Source: Paenibacillus pinisoli
GTDB taxonomy: Bacteria; Bacillota; Bacilli; Paenibacillales; Paenibacillaceae
Assembly: GCF_003605435.1 (NCBI RefSeq)
Contig: NZ_QXQB01000002.1
Coordinates: 558,001 to 622,000 of the forward strand
Direction of reading: 5' to 3'
DNA length: 64,000 nucleotides
Of this stretch, positions 24,795-34,460 are shown one piece after another. The notes under the pieces are model-generated. The model was not told the DNA's origin and did no database searches. It was given only the letters and a program-made list of their open reading frames with translations. Both the position numbers and the translations under genes were made by a program. Within the stretch, counting starts at the first letter, position 1. Each line of letters opens with the position of its first letter.

Positions 24795-27032
24795 ATGCAT
24801 TCATTTCTCGCTACACTCGCCCGCTTCGCCAGCAGCCGCAAGGGCAGCGTATGGATTATCGTTCTATGGCTTGCGCTTGCGGCCGGATTGTCCGCGCTTG
24901 CGCCCGGGGCCAAGGAACATGCTATCAGCAGCACGGAAGACAGCATCCGGCTTCATACGCCATCCGCCATCGCAAGGCAACTGGCGGAACAGCATTTCCC
25001 ATCGGATGACGGGCTCCCTGCGCTTTTGGTTTTTCATGCAGATACTGCGATTACCGAACAACAACAATCCGCTATTGAACAGATAAGCCAGTGGCTGTCT
25101 TCGGATCAGAAGCCGGAGCATCTATCCGGCGCAATGCCGTATCATCTCTTCCCGCCAGAGGTTCAGGAACAGCTGTACTCCGAGGACGGCAGCACTCTGC
25201 TGCTTAGCGCAGTACTGAAGAAAGGCTCCGACTCCAAAGCGATCAGCGCTGCGTTGGAGGAAATTCGCAGCTATGCGGACAGCGTCGGGCTTCATGGGAT
25301 GCGAATGGAGACGACAGGGCCGGCCGGCATTGCCGCGGATACAACCAAACTCTTTCAAAACGCGGATATGGTGCTGATGCTCGCAACGGTCGTGCTTATT
25401 CTCGTTCTTCTAGTTCTCATCTACCGTTCGCCGCTGCTTGCTCTGCTCCCGCTTGTCATAGCAGGCGTTGTCTATGCGGTTGTGGACCGGGTAATCGGCA
25501 TCGCGGCTGCCAGCGGCTCCATCGTCGTAGACAAGCAGGCCATCTCGATTATGATGATTCTTCTATTCGCTGTGCTGACGGACTACTGCTTATTCGTCGT
25601 CTCCCGCTATCGGGAGGAACTGGCGCGTCTAGGCTCCAAGCATGATGCGATGAAAGCTGCCATGCTTGGCGTCGGAGAAGCGATTCTATTCAGCGGCGGC
25701 ACCGTATTGCTCGCCGTCATCACACTGTTCGCAGCCGTGTTCCAGCCTTATCATTATTTCGCGCCTGTCTTCGCAATCGCGATGGTCATTATGCTGCTGG
25801 GCGGACTGACGCTCATTCCTGCTGTATTCACGCTGGCCGGCAGAGCTGCCTTCTGGCCGTTCAAGCCGAAGCTTGCGCCCGTCCAGCAGCACCGCGCAGG
25901 CTTATGGACACGGATCGGGCGGCTGGTCACGAAACGACCGGCTGTTGTATCAGCGGCGGTTGGAGGCTTGATGCTGCTGGCGGCTGTCAATGCGACAGGC
26001 ATTCAATTCTCCTTCAATCTGTTGAAGTCATTCCCTAACGAGCTCTCCTCCAGACAAGGCTTCGAGCTATTGGAAGAGCATTTTCCGCAAGGACGGCTGG
26101 CTCCTGTATCGGTGCTGCTCGAAAGCGACGGAGAGCTGCAGCTTACGGAGACGCTTCGGGGCAGTCTGAGCCAACTGGCGGAGCGGATGAAGTCGATGGA
26201 CGGCGTGGAGAGCATATCGCCAAGCCCCGAAGCCATTGCCTCAGCCGATGGCTCCGCTTCTCCGCCGCGCGGATTTCTCTCTGCCGACGGCAAGGCGGTC
26301 AAGCTCGAATTGACGCTGGCTGAACATCCCTATGAAGGCGAAGCGCTTGCCGCTCTGAAGCAGCTGCGCGATTCAAGCGATCAACTGCTTCGTGACAGCG
26401 GCTTTAGCCCAGGCAGCGCCAAGCTTCATTATGCAGGCGCAACAGCGCAGCAGCTCGATGTTCGAGATATGAACCAGAGAGATATGGTTGTGGTGTTCTC
26501 CCTTGTCACCGGACTGATTGCCATTATGCTTATCTTCCAGGCCAGATCGATTCTAATCGCCTTGACGATGATGGTTACGATGCTGCTCTCTTATGCCGCA
26601 TCCTTCGGTATCGGCTGGGCTCTCTTGCACAACCTGCTGGGTTATGACGCTATTAGTTACCGTCTCCCGCTTTATGCCTTTGTGTTCTCCATTGCGCTTG
26701 GCGTTGACTACAACATTATGCTGGTATCCCGGATTGCGGAGGAAGCGCGCAAGCGCAGCTGGCGGGAAGCCGTCATGACAGGAGTGTCGCGCACCGGAGG
26801 GGTCATTTCCTCTGCAGGCATCATATTGGCAGCAACATTCTGCGTCTTGATGACCCAGCCGCTTCAGGAGCTGTTCCTGTTCGGCCTCATTATGGCAATC
26901 GGCATCTTGCTTGATACATTCATCGTTCGGGGCATGCTGCTGCCATCCTTACTTGTACTTCTAGAGCGATGGCTGCCCCGCTATCGTCCCTTGCCTCATG
27001 CACGGCAACAGGACTATCTGAATAGAACTTAA
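24795..27032 (+). CDS. MMPL-family (RND superfamily) transporter
   Basis: The large membrane transporter is 745 residues from ATG at 24795, the only start close to AGGAGGTG (24774-24781), although the 13-base spacing is long. It has the MMPL layout: segment 1 at about 20-40, extracytoplasmic domain to about 190, five membrane segments, a second extracytoplasmic domain (about 400-540), and five more segments. 'LTDYCLFVVSRYREEL' and 'GVDYNIMLVSRIAEEA' are the paired proton-relay segments. YdfJ-like proteins export lipids, lipopeptides or drugs. Its position after the two-component genes suggests regulation by them. Confidence 0.92.
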   Translation: MHSFLATLARFASSRKGSVWIIVLWLALAAGLSALAPGAKEHAISSTEDSIRLHTPSAIARQLAEQHFPSDDGLPALLVFHADTAITEQQQSAIEQISQWLSSDQKPEHLSGAMPYHLFPPEVQEQLYSEDGSTLLLSAVLKKGSDSKAISAALEEIRSYADSVGLHGMRMETTGPAGIAADTTKLFQNADMVLMLATVVLILVLLVLIYRSPLLALLPLVIAGVVYAVVDRVIGIAAASGSIVVDKQAISIMMILLFAVLTDYCLFVVSRYREELARLGSKHDAMKAAMLGVGEAILFSGGTVLLAVITLFAAVFQPYHYFAPVFAIAMVIMLLGGLTLIPAVFTLAGRAAFWPFKPKLAPVQQHRAGLWTRIGRLVTKRPAVVSAAVGGLMLLAAVNATGIQFSFNLLKSFPNELSSRQGFELLEEHFPQGRLAPVSVLLESDGELQLTETLRGSLSQLAERMKSMDGVESISPSPEAIASADGSASPPRGFLSADGKAVKLELTLAEHPYEGEALAALKQLRDSSDQLLRDSGFSPGSAKLHYAGATAQQLDVRDMNQRDMVVVFSLVTGLIAIMLIFQARSILIALTMMVTMLLSYAASFGIGWALLHNLLGYDAISYRLPLYAFVFSIALGVDYNIMLVSRIAEEARKRSWREAVMTGVSRTGGVISSAGIILAATFCVLMTQPLQELFLFGLIMAIGILLDTFIVRGMLLPSLLVLLERWLPRYRPLPHARQQDYLNRT

Positions 27033-27057
27033 TTCAATTTATTGGAGGTCATCATTC

Positions 27058-27498
27058 ATGTACGGTCTTTTATTATTTTCTCATTTGGCAGGACTCATGG
27101 TATGGGTAGGCGCGATATTGGCAGTCATTGTTATGCTGTTCATGCTGAAAGGACAGCTTGGCACCCCGGAAGCGAACAGCTTATCGAAACGCATCATCAG
27201 CGTCTTCAGCCGATTCGCCCACCCTTCCGCATTTATCGTGCTCGTCAGCGGCGTCATTATGATCATCCAGCTCAACATGGGTTCCAGCAAGCCATTCTGG
27301 CTCGATATGATGGAGAAGGCCGGAGGCACTATCATTTTGCTATTCCTGATCGTAGTAGGCATCATGGGCGGCAAGCTTAAAAAACGTCTGCAAGCAGCCG
27401 CTTCCGGCACTGTCTCTATCTCTTCTTATGTGACGTCGCTTGCGATTTCGCTAATTGCGATTTTGGCTGTTGTCCTGATCGTCAGCTTGAAGCTGTAA
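27058..27498 (+). CDS. Small four-helix membrane protein, DUF2269-like
   Basis: The 146-residue protein has four predicted membrane segments (about 3-25, 50-70, 85-103, 122-144). The beginning 'LLFSHLAGLMVWVGA', with a His and small residues in helix 1, and the internal 'HPSAFIVLVSGV' resemble DUF2269/CopD-like membrane proteins. GGAGGT precedes the ATG and the gene follows the MMPL gene by 25 bases, so it probably belongs to that operon. Function unknown. Confidence 0.8.
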   Translation: MYGLLLFSHLAGLMVWVGAILAVIVMLFMLKGQLGTPEANSLSKRIISVFSRFAHPSAFIVLVSGVIMIIQLNMGSSKPFWLDMMEKAGGTIILLFLIVVGIMGGKLKKRLQAAASGTVSISSYVTSLAISLIAILAVVLIVSLKL

Positions 27499-27520
27499 GC
27501 TTAATAAGCTATATCCAAAA

Positions 27521-27573
27521 TAACGCCGCTTGGTGCGGACGGCCATATCCGTCCCCCAAGCGGCGTTTTTGAT
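27521..27573. terminator. Bidirectional terminator
   Basis: AACGCCGCTTGG (27522-27533) pairs with CCAAGCGGCGTT (27556-27567), with an inner GGACGG/CCGTCC stem. TTTTT follows on the plus strand and TTATTTT on the minus strand. It separates the MMPL operon from the convergent ABC exporter operon. Confidence 0.85.
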
Positions 27574-27586
27574 GATCATATCTAAA

Positions 27587-29353
27587 TTAGTGCTCATCGC
27601 CCTTCCACAATCGGCGGAACGACTCGCTTGAAGCAAGCAGCTCCTCCAGCTTCCCTTCCGCTTCAATCCCGCCGTCCTTCATCAGAATAATATGATCGGC
27701 CTGCGCAAGCGCAGCCTTGCGATGAGAGATGACGAGACAAGTCGCATCGCCGCGCTCCTGGAACAGCCTCGTCCAGAGCTTCTGCTCCGTCTCGACATCG
27801 AGCGCGCTCGACAGATCGTCGAATACGTACAGCTCCGCTTCCCTGACCAGCATTCTGGCCGCAGCCGTGCGCTGCGCCTGGCCGCCGGACAGCTTGACGC
27901 CCCGCGGACCGATCACCGTCTCCAGCCCCAGCGGCAATCCTGCCAGATCTTCCGTCATAACCGCGGTATGGATAGCACGCTGCAATTGGCCGCCGTCCTC
28001 GGATTGGCCGAGAAGGATGTTCTCCTTCAGCGTATCGCTGTACAGCCTTGGCACCTGCGCCGTATAAGCGCTTCGGGGAGGAATAAAAAACGACCCCGGA
28101 TCCTCCACAAGCTTGCCGTTCCAGAGGACATCGCCGCTATCCTTGGGCAAGAGGCCTAGCAGCGTTCGGACAAGCGTTGTTTTGCCTGATCCGATAGGAC
28201 CGGTGACGACAGTGAAGGAACCCCGTTCAAGCTTCAAATCAATATGCTCGATTCCCCTCCCGGTCTCGGGATACCGGTACGCCAAACCTGTTGCTGCAAG
28301 CTGACGCAGCTGCTCCTCAGATGCCAGCGGCTCCAACTTTGATGAAGCCTCGTTATCTTTCTTGCTCAGATGAAGCGGCTTGAACGCCGTGAGCAGCTTG
28401 GCCGGAGCGCCTTGCAGAATCCACGTTAAGCGGGATAAAGCCACTCCCATCTGCTTGAAATAGGTGAGGAACTTGCCGAAGTTGGAGATGAACTGGGTAA
28501 CAAAGGTCAAGTAATAGACAAACAATGCAAAGTCGCCTACCGCAAAGTCCCCGCCCCGCATCTTGCTTCCTGCCAGCAATAGGATCATGCCTGTTCCCAG
28601 GTTGACCGTATTGGAGAAGATCGAATCCAGCCCCTCTGTCATCAGCTTATCCTTTAGCATCGTTTTACGGCGGGTATCATTGAGCGAGCGGAAGCGGTCC
28701 ACAACCCGCTTCTCCGCTCCGGCCACCTGAATCGCCTGCACATTGCCGAACATATCGCTGATAGCGCCTGTAACCTGAGAAGTCGCTTCGCGGCTTGCGG
28801 AGCGGTACTTCTGCAGTCTCGTGGTCGCCAGCTGCGCGGCAATAACGACCAGCACGAGCGGCAAGAAGACAAGCATCGTCATCTGAGCATCAATCCGGAC
28901 CAGAATAAAGCAGGCGACTGCGGCGAAGCAAGTCATGCCGAACACGTCAACCGACCAGCTTACCGCTTCCTCGCTCTGATCCACATCATCCCGGAAGTGG
29001 CTGATCGCCTCGCCCGGCGAGCATGGAATCGCCTTCGCGCCCGGCTCCTTCAGCACATGCTCCAGCAGGTTGCGTCGAAGCAGCATGCCCATGCGGAATC
29101 GGAAGTTCACATCAGTAATAAAGCCGATCCAGATGCTGGCGCTTCTGGCGATCGCCGCGCCCAGCAGCAGCGCGATGATAGTGCCTGTGCCAATTGCGGC
29201 TGCTCCGCTCAACTCCAGCGAATCGAAAAACATCTTCATCACCAGGCCGGGGAATATCGGCATGAGATAGATAATCGTCCACATCAGGGCATTGGCAATG
29301 TACCAGCCCTTGCGGTAGCCGATCAGACGCATCATATATTGGAATGAACTCAT
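27587..29353 (-). CDS. ABC exporter half-transporter (second subunit, degenerate catalytic site)
   Basis: The protein is 588 residues: an exporter membrane domain (six segments, about 15-310) and a nucleotide-binding domain with Walker A 'GPIGSGKTTLVRTLLG' and signature 'LSGGQAQRTAAAR'. Walker B 'LYVFDDLSSALD' has Asp in place of the catalytic Glu, and the switch His is present in 'VISHRKAALAQ'. An Asp at this position marks the degenerate site of heterodimeric exporters. It overlaps the partner gene by four bases. Substrate unknown; multidrug or lipid export is typical. Confidence 0.93.
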   Translation of the reverse strand: MSSFQYMMRLIGYRKGWYIANALMWTIIYLMPIFPGLVMKMFFDSLELSGAAAIGTGTIIALLLGAAIARSASIWIGFITDVNFRFRMGMLLRRNLLEHVLKEPGAKAIPCSPGEAISHFRDDVDQSEEAVSWSVDVFGMTCFAAVACFILVRIDAQMTMLVFLPLVLVVIAAQLATTRLQKYRSASREATSQVTGAISDMFGNVQAIQVAGAEKRVVDRFRSLNDTRRKTMLKDKLMTEGLDSIFSNTVNLGTGMILLLAGSKMRGGDFAVGDFALFVYYLTFVTQFISNFGKFLTYFKQMGVALSRLTWILQGAPAKLLTAFKPLHLSKKDNEASSKLEPLASEEQLRQLAATGLAYRYPETGRGIEHIDLKLERGSFTVVTGPIGSGKTTLVRTLLGLLPKDSGDVLWNGKLVEDPGSFFIPPRSAYTAQVPRLYSDTLKENILLGQSEDGGQLQRAIHTAVMTEDLAGLPLGLETVIGPRGVKLSGGQAQRTAAARMLVREAELYVFDDLSSALDVETEQKLWTRLFQERGDATCLVISHRKAALAQADHIILMKDGGIEAEGKLEELLASSESFRRLWKGDEH

Positions 29354-31107
29354 ACTGTCGCCTCCTCCAGTCCCGCAGCCAGCATGCGGCTGAATCTTGA
29401 GGAGGGATCGCTTGCCAGCTTGGCTCGCTCGCCGGTTTCAACCATGCGCCCCTGCTCCAGTATCACAATGCGGTCTGCCCTTTGAATCGTTGATAATCGG
29501 TGCGCAATGATTACGCAAGTGCGCTCGCGAAGCAGCTTGTCGATCGCCTTCTCCAGACGATGTTCCGTAATAGGATCAAGCCGCGAGGACGCCTCGTCCA
29601 GGATGACCAGTCCCGGATCGTTCAGGAATACCCTTGCAAAGGCGAGCAGCTGCGCCTCGCCTGCCGACAGGCTTCCTCCTCCCGAGTCCAGCCGCGTATC
29701 CAGCCCATCCGGCAGCGAATCGTACCACGATGCCAAGCCTAGATCATACAGCACGCCAATGATGGTCTCATCCTCTATTCCTTCATTATAGAAGGTCAGG
29801 TTGTCCCGTACGCTGCCTTGAATAATCTCAATGTTCTGTGTCACAAGCGCAACCTTGTCTCTGACTTCCGATAGCCGGCAGTCTCTAATATCGATGCCGC
29901 TGAGCTTGATGCTGCCTTGCTGCGGATCATAGAACCGGAGCAGGAGACGGCCGATCGTCGTCTTGCCGCTTCCCGTCCGCCCCAGCAAACCAAGCACTTC
30001 GCCCGGCTTCAGCTGAATATCCAGATCGGATAACGTCGGCTGATCGTCATATCCGAATGTGACTTGCTCGATATGAACGGCCAGCGGTCCATCCGGCAGC
30101 GGGTCTCCCCGCCCGTCCTGCACTTTCGGCTCGAGCGCGAACAGCGCCTTGATTCGCTGTAAGCTGGCATCCGCCTTTTGCAAATCTTCAATTTGTGTAC
30201 GAATCTTCTCGATCGGCTTGGCCAGCAATTCCGTATAGAAGAAGATCAGATAGACGGTACCAATCGTAATGCTGCCCGCCTTCCATAATGCGGCGCTAAT
30301 CGCAAATGCCATCGCATTGCCAAGCGCAAATACGATAATGGTCGTAATCCACATCGAAGCAAAGCCGAGGAAAGCCTTCCTGCGCAGCGGGAGCATCCGG
30401 CGAAGCAACGAATAGAAGCGGCGCATGACGAATCCCGAGGCGCCATTGGCGCGGGTATCCTCCGTCCCTTCCAAATGCTCGCCGATAAAGCCATAAAACT
30501 CGGCGTTAACGCCCCGCCACTTCTGCCAGACCGGTGCCGCAAACTTGCGAATCCACTGAATGATGAACACGGCGAAGACAACGAATAGAAGCATCCCCGC
30601 TCCGATCCATAGATTTTCGCGGAACAGCAGCACAATAATGCCGATCATCAGAATCAGGTTGCCGGCCAGATGAATAATGAAGCTGGAGAAAAAATTGGCC
30701 AGCGCGTTCACGTCTCCGTCTACCCGCTCAATGAGCGAGCCGGAGGTATTGGATTTGTGAAACGACATATCCAGCTTGAGGCAATGCTCCGCAAGATCGC
30801 CCCGCAGCTTATTGGTTGTCCTCCATGCCAAATTCTCGCTGACATACGTTGCGATTACGCTTATCACTTGCCCGATCAAAGAAAAGCCGATAAAGGCCAG
30901 CGCCGCATAGACAAGCAGCTCCAGCGGCTGGTCCGATTGAGCCGTATCGATAAAATAGCGGATAATTTGCGGACTGATCAGCTGTACGCCAATAGAAATA
31001 AACAGAAGTATGGCTAGCCCGATCAAAGTTGACTTCTGAGGAAATAAATACCGGCGTAACATACTGTAGTAATGACTGACGGATTCAGGCCCTGCTTTCT
31101 TCTTCAT
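29350..31107 (-). CDS. ABC exporter half-transporter (first subunit)
   Basis: This 585-residue exporter subunit has six membrane segments (about 20-315) and a nucleotide-binding domain with Walker A 'GRTGSGKTTIGRLLLRF', Walker B 'LVILDEASSRLD' (Glu present) and switch 'IIAHRLSTIQRA'. The signature reads 'LSAGEAQLLAFAR' instead of LSGGQ; this change, with the Asp in the partner, gives one canonical and one degenerate site as in heterodimeric exporters. AGGAAAGG precedes the ATG. First gene of a two-gene operon. Confidence 0.93.
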   Translation of the reverse strand: MKKKAGPESVSHYYSMLRRYLFPQKSTLIGLAILLFISIGVQLISPQIIRYFIDTAQSDQPLELLVYAALAFIGFSLIGQVISVIATYVSENLAWRTTNKLRGDLAEHCLKLDMSFHKSNTSGSLIERVDGDVNALANFFSSFIIHLAGNLILMIGIIVLLFRENLWIGAGMLLFVVFAVFIIQWIRKFAAPVWQKWRGVNAEFYGFIGEHLEGTEDTRANGASGFVMRRFYSLLRRMLPLRRKAFLGFASMWITTIIVFALGNAMAFAISAALWKAGSITIGTVYLIFFYTELLAKPIEKIRTQIEDLQKADASLQRIKALFALEPKVQDGRGDPLPDGPLAVHIEQVTFGYDDQPTLSDLDIQLKPGEVLGLLGRTGSGKTTIGRLLLRFYDPQQGSIKLSGIDIRDCRLSEVRDKVALVTQNIEIIQGSVRDNLTFYNEGIEDETIIGVLYDLGLASWYDSLPDGLDTRLDSGGGSLSAGEAQLLAFARVFLNDPGLVILDEASSRLDPITEHRLEKAIDKLLRERTCVIIAHRLSTIQRADRIVILEQGRMVETGERAKLASDPSSRFSRMLAAGLEEATV

Positions 31108-31143
31108 ATGGGTTCCTTTCCTCTCTTGCTTGACAATTCATTG

Positions 31144-31172
31144 TTGTATGCATTAGACATGTTTGATATGAT
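31144..31172 (+). promoter_or_regulatory. Putative sigma-A promoter
   Basis: TTGTAT (31144-31149), 17 bases, TATGAT (31167-31172) upstream of the DUF4190 gene. The region is divergent from the ABC exporter operon. Confidence 0.5.
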
Positions 31173-31230
31173 TTTTACAGATTAGGCGCGTACTTACGGA
31201 TCGCCTGGTTAGACAAAAGGAGGAAACGCG

Positions 31231-31623
31231 TTGAGTCACTATCAGAATGACGACCAGCAACAGCAACAACAATATCAATCCCAATCGGGCGGCTATTCAC
31301 AGCAGCAGCATTACCAGCAGCCCCCGCATTTTCAGCCTTATTACCAGCAGCCCAAAACGAACGGAAAATCGATAGCCGCTTTGGTGCTTGGCATCTGTTC
31401 ACTTATTCTCCCTTATGTCGGCTTTCTCATCGGCATTATAGGCATCATTTTCGGCGCAATGTCGCTCAAAGAGATCAAGCAATCGGGAGATCAAGGACGC
31501 GGTCTCGCAATCGGCGGCCTCGTCTGCAGCATTATCGGCACAATTCTATATGGCGTCATACTACTGATTATCGTTCTGGTTGTCGCATTCTACGCTACGG
31601 AATCAAGCAGCTATTATTACTAA
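31231..31623 (+). CDS. DUF4190-like membrane protein with Gln-rich N-terminus
   Basis: The protein has 130 residues. TTG at 31231 is used as start because AAAGGAGG ends seven bases upstream. Residues 1-43 are Gln/Tyr/His/Pro-rich and disordered-looking. Two membrane helices (about 48-75 and 92-123) enclose 'GAMSLKEIKQSG' and 'GRGLAIGGLVCSIIG', the DUF4190 pattern. Function unknown; family members are small envelope proteins. Exodeoxyribonuclease III follows 30 bases downstream and may be cotranscribed. Confidence 0.82.
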   Translation: MSHYQNDDQQQQQQYQSQSGGYSQQQHYQQPPHFQPYYQQPKTNGKSIAALVLGICSLILPYVGFLIGIIGIIFGAMSLKEIKQSGDQGRGLAIGGLVCSIIGTILYGVILLIIVLVVAFYATESSSYYY

Positions 31624-31653
31624 CGTTATACGCGCTAGAAGGAGCCTTACTCA

Positions 31654-32409
31654 ATGACTACCTTTATATCCTGGAACGTGAACGGCCTCAGGGCATGTGT
31701 CAATAAAGGCTTTCTGGATTACTTCGCCTCTGTGGACGCAGATTTCTTCTGTCTGCAGGAGACGAAGCTCCAGCAGGGCCAGATTGATCTTCCGCTTGGG
31801 GATCAATATCGCCAATATTGGAACTATGCCGAGAAGAAAGGGTATTCCGGTACGGCGATTTTCACCAAAAAAGAACCTCTGTCGGTCTGGTACGGCCTGG
31901 AGGACAACGAAGAATTCGAAGGCCGGGTCATCACGCTGGAATTCGAAGACTATTATTTGGTCACAGTCTATACGCCCAATGCCAGACGAGATCTATCGCG
32001 CCTTGACTACCGGCTGGAATGGGAGGGCCGGTTCCTTGCTTATATCAAGGGGCTCGACGCCCGCAAGCCGGTCATCCTATGCGGCGACCTGAATGTCGCC
32101 CATCAGGAGATCGATATTAAAAACGCCAAATCCAATCACGGCAACTCCGGCTTTACGGCAGAGGAACGCTCTTGCATGACGCTGCTACTGGAATCCGGCT
32201 TTGTCGACTCGTTCAGACATCTGCATCCCGACCGTACGGACGCCTACAGCTGGTGGTCGTTCATGCCGAAGGTGCGGGAGCGGAATGTGGGATGGCGGAT
32301 CGACTATTTCCTCGTTTCGGAGCGTCTGGCGTCCAAGATTGCCGATGCTCGCATTGATTCCGCTATTATGGGCAGCGATCATTGCCCAGTCGCGCTTATA
32401 CTCGAATAA
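31654..32409 (+). CDS. exoA: Exodeoxyribonuclease III / AP endonuclease
   Basis: This DNA repair enzyme of 251 residues cleaves at abasic sites and removes 3' blocking groups. All family blocks are visible: 'SWNVNGLRA', 'FFCLQETKLQ' (metal-binding Glu), 'GYSGTAIF', 'VYTPNA', 'CGDLNVAHQEIDI' (Asp/Asn), 'YSWWSF', 'GWRIDYFLVS' and 'GSDHCPVALI' (catalytic Asp-His). Length matches bacterial ExoA. AGAAGGAG precedes the ATG, and a terminator follows. Confidence 0.97.
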   Translation: MTTFISWNVNGLRACVNKGFLDYFASVDADFFCLQETKLQQGQIDLPLGDQYRQYWNYAEKKGYSGTAIFTKKEPLSVWYGLEDNEEFEGRVITLEFEDYYLVTVYTPNARRDLSRLDYRLEWEGRFLAYIKGLDARKPVILCGDLNVAHQEIDIKNAKSNHGNSGFTAEERSCMTLLLESGFVDSFRHLHPDRTDAYSWWSFMPKVRERNVGWRIDYFLVSERLASKIADARIDSAIMGSDHCPVALILE

Positions 32410-32410
32410 A

Positions 32411-32475
32411 GAGGTCCTTCTTCATGATTGCGGACGATTGCTGCCCGTCTCGATGAAGAGGGACCTTCTTTATGA
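32411..32475 (+). terminator. Terminator of exoA
   Basis: AGGTCC...TTCAT pairs with ATGAA...GGACCT across a loop of about 25 bases, followed by TCTTTAT. It lies immediately after the exoA stop. Confidence 0.65.
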
Positions 32476-32489
32476 TCTGGACAATGCAG

Positions 32490-33173
32490 TTAACTGGAGG
32501 ATTTCGGTATGAAGCGTTGAATCCAATTGCCGAACGCGCCGGGATTCCGGCTCTGGATCAGAACGGTGCCCTCTCCGCGGAAGCGGCATACAAGCATCTC
32601 CCCGCTCTTCCAGCTGGATACCCAGCCCTTCGAGGACTTCTCGATACTGTAAGCCATGTTCCCGGGCCATGCCACCAGATGTCCGTTGTCGATGACAATC
32701 TCTTCGCCCGGTCCCAGCTTCACTTCATGAATGGCCCCAAAGGAAGATAGAAACACCGTTCCGCGGCCTCTCACCTCCACCACAAAAAAGCCTTCCCCCG
32801 AGAACAAGCCTCTGCTCAAATTTTGCATTTTGGTGCTGACTTCAATTCCGTCCGTGCCGGCTAGAAACCCGTCCTTCTGCACCAACAGCGTGTAGGAGCC
32901 GTCCAGCTCCACCGCCTCGATATCCCCCAGCGTCTTAGGAGCCAGCGTCAGCTCGCCTCCGCCCCTGGCAGCATTCACTTCCTGGAAGAAAAAGCTCTCT
33001 CCGCTTAGCATTCGGCCCAGTCCCCGCATAATGCCGCCGTCAGTCGTGCCTCTAAGCTCAAGCGTGGAGGACATCGATACCATCGCGCCGGATTCCGCCT
33101 TCACGCGTTCTCCCTGCCCCAGCTTAAGACGAAGCATGGCAAATGCGCCTTTGTTCAACACTTCGTACTGCAT
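32490..33173 (-). CDS. AIM24/TIGR00266-family protein
   Basis: The predicted beta-rich cytosolic protein is 227 residues from ATG at 33173, preceded by AAGGAGG. It has the family features 'VKAESGAMVSMS' near the N-terminus, repeated Gly-rich strands ('GGELTLAP', 'LFSGEGFFVVEV', 'GRGTVFLSSFGAI'), and a late 'IDNGHLVAW' followed by 'VCRFRGEGTVLIQSRNPGAF'. AIM24-like proteins form a trimeric beta-prism and their biochemical role in bacteria is unclear. Convergent with exoA. Confidence 0.9.
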   Translation of the reverse strand: MQYEVLNKGAFAMLRLKLGQGERVKAESGAMVSMSSTLELRGTTDGGIMRGLGRMLSGESFFFQEVNAARGGGELTLAPKTLGDIEAVELDGSYTLLVQKDGFLAGTDGIEVSTKMQNLSRGLFSGEGFFVVEVRGRGTVFLSSFGAIHEVKLGPGEEIVIDNGHLVAWPGNMAYSIEKSSKGWVSSWKSGEMLVCRFRGEGTVLIQSRNPGAFGNWIQRFIPKSSS

Positions 33174-33424
33174 CCCTTCATCCTCCTTCGAACACATCTA
33201 TATTTAAGTCTTATTTACATGATCTAATAAAAATTAGTATACCGAAAAAACACGAACGTGTGTATTTATTTTCATTGTACGCTTTGCTGCGCATCCGGAC
33301 AAGGTAGAGATTGACTATAGCCTTTGTTTTCCCTTGCGCGGACAAGCTTGCGTGCCTTAAAGTTCAGAATATCAAATGCATACGGCAATTCTTTACAGCA
33401 GCCGTACAGAAAAGGAGAACAACA

Positions 33425-34264
33425 ATGAAAGGTATTCATTGGGAGGACAGTCCGCCGGACATTAGGCGCCAAGCCCTCCTAGTCAAAAAATATATGGAAG
33501 ATTTCCTGGGTGACGCCTTGACCGGCCTCTATGTGCATGGCTCCTTATGTCTTGGCGCTTATTATCCCGGACGCAGCGATCTGGATATGCTGGCTATCGT
33601 GAACCGGCCGCTCTCGCCCAAGGAGAGAAATCATCTCATGCTGGCTTTCCTGCACCTGCACCGCAGGCCTGCCCCAATTGAGTTAAGCATTATGGTCCAT
33701 GAAGATCTGACATTATGGAAGCATCCGGCTCCGTATCAATTTCACTTTAGCGACTATTGGCGGAAACGGTATGCGGAGATGGCCTATTGGGAAAATGAAG
33801 GGTTCTGGCACTACGAGGGTGAACGCTGCGATCCCGACCTGGCTTGCCACGTGACGCTTGCCCGCCAGTTCGGCATTGCCCTCTATGGTCCGCCGCTTGC
33901 CGTCTTGTCTGCTGCTGTGCCCGGAGACGACTTATGGCATTCGCTGCGCAACGATGCCGAGGAGCTGATGGCGCCCTTGGCTTCTCCTTCCCCTGACCAT
34001 GAAGTCATGATTAAGACCCAAGAAGCGATCGGCGTCCTGACCTTAACGCGTATCTGGTCCTATCAAGAGACGGGGCTAATCTACGCCAAGCTGGAGGCAG
34101 CTGAATGGGCCATGCCACGGCTGCCGGAGAAGCTGCGCCCCCTTGTGGAACAATCCGCTGCGAATTATTTGGAGCCCTCCCGGACTTATTTCTGCCGTAC
34201 TCAAGATTGGAACGAGCTTCGGGAGCTGCTCCTTGCCTCTTGTCCGCTTTCGCACACCGCATAG
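33425..34264 (+). CDS. Aminoglycoside-adenylyltransferase-like nucleotidyltransferase
   Basis: The protein is 279 residues from ATG at 33425 (AAAAGGAG upstream). The nucleotidyltransferase signature is intact: Gly39-Ser40 in 'VHGSLCLGAYYPGRSDLDML' with metal-binding Asp52 and Asp54, and further 'PIELSIM'. The C-terminal part (about 150-270) is helical, like the DUF4111 domain of AadA/ANT(9) enzymes, with 'QEAIGVLTLTRIWSYQETG' matching the conserved 'NxxLTLARI' region. AadA-type enzymes adenylylate streptomycin or spectinomycin; whether this chromosomal copy confers resistance cannot be told. Confidence 0.87.
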   Translation: MKGIHWEDSPPDIRRQALLVKKYMEDFLGDALTGLYVHGSLCLGAYYPGRSDLDMLAIVNRPLSPKERNHLMLAFLHLHRRPAPIELSIMVHEDLTLWKHPAPYQFHFSDYWRKRYAEMAYWENEGFWHYEGERCDPDLACHVTLARQFGIALYGPPLAVLSAAVPGDDLWHSLRNDAEELMAPLASPSPDHEVMIKTQEAIGVLTLTRIWSYQETGLIYAKLEAAEWAMPRLPEKLRPLVEQSAANYLEPSRTYFCRTQDWNELRELLLASCPLSHTA

Positions 34265-34460
34265 GCTATGAGCTCTCTCCCTCTTAGCCTTGGTGCTGCT
34301 GCTTTTTCCTGCCTATAGCCCCTCCCAATACGCTAATGGCCTGCCTTTACCCACAGCCGCTTTCGCAGCTCCCTTGTCTCACAAATATGCTAATCTACTT
34401 CTTAGTTTGTCCATACTCCTTCGCTCCGGTCTGAATAAGCTACCGAGGGAGGGGATACCA

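Noticed and set aside
33174..33424. ACACG-TT-CGTGT with six T on the minus strand, possible terminator
   Set aside because: Only five base pairs and no gene end upstream on that strand; too weak to call.
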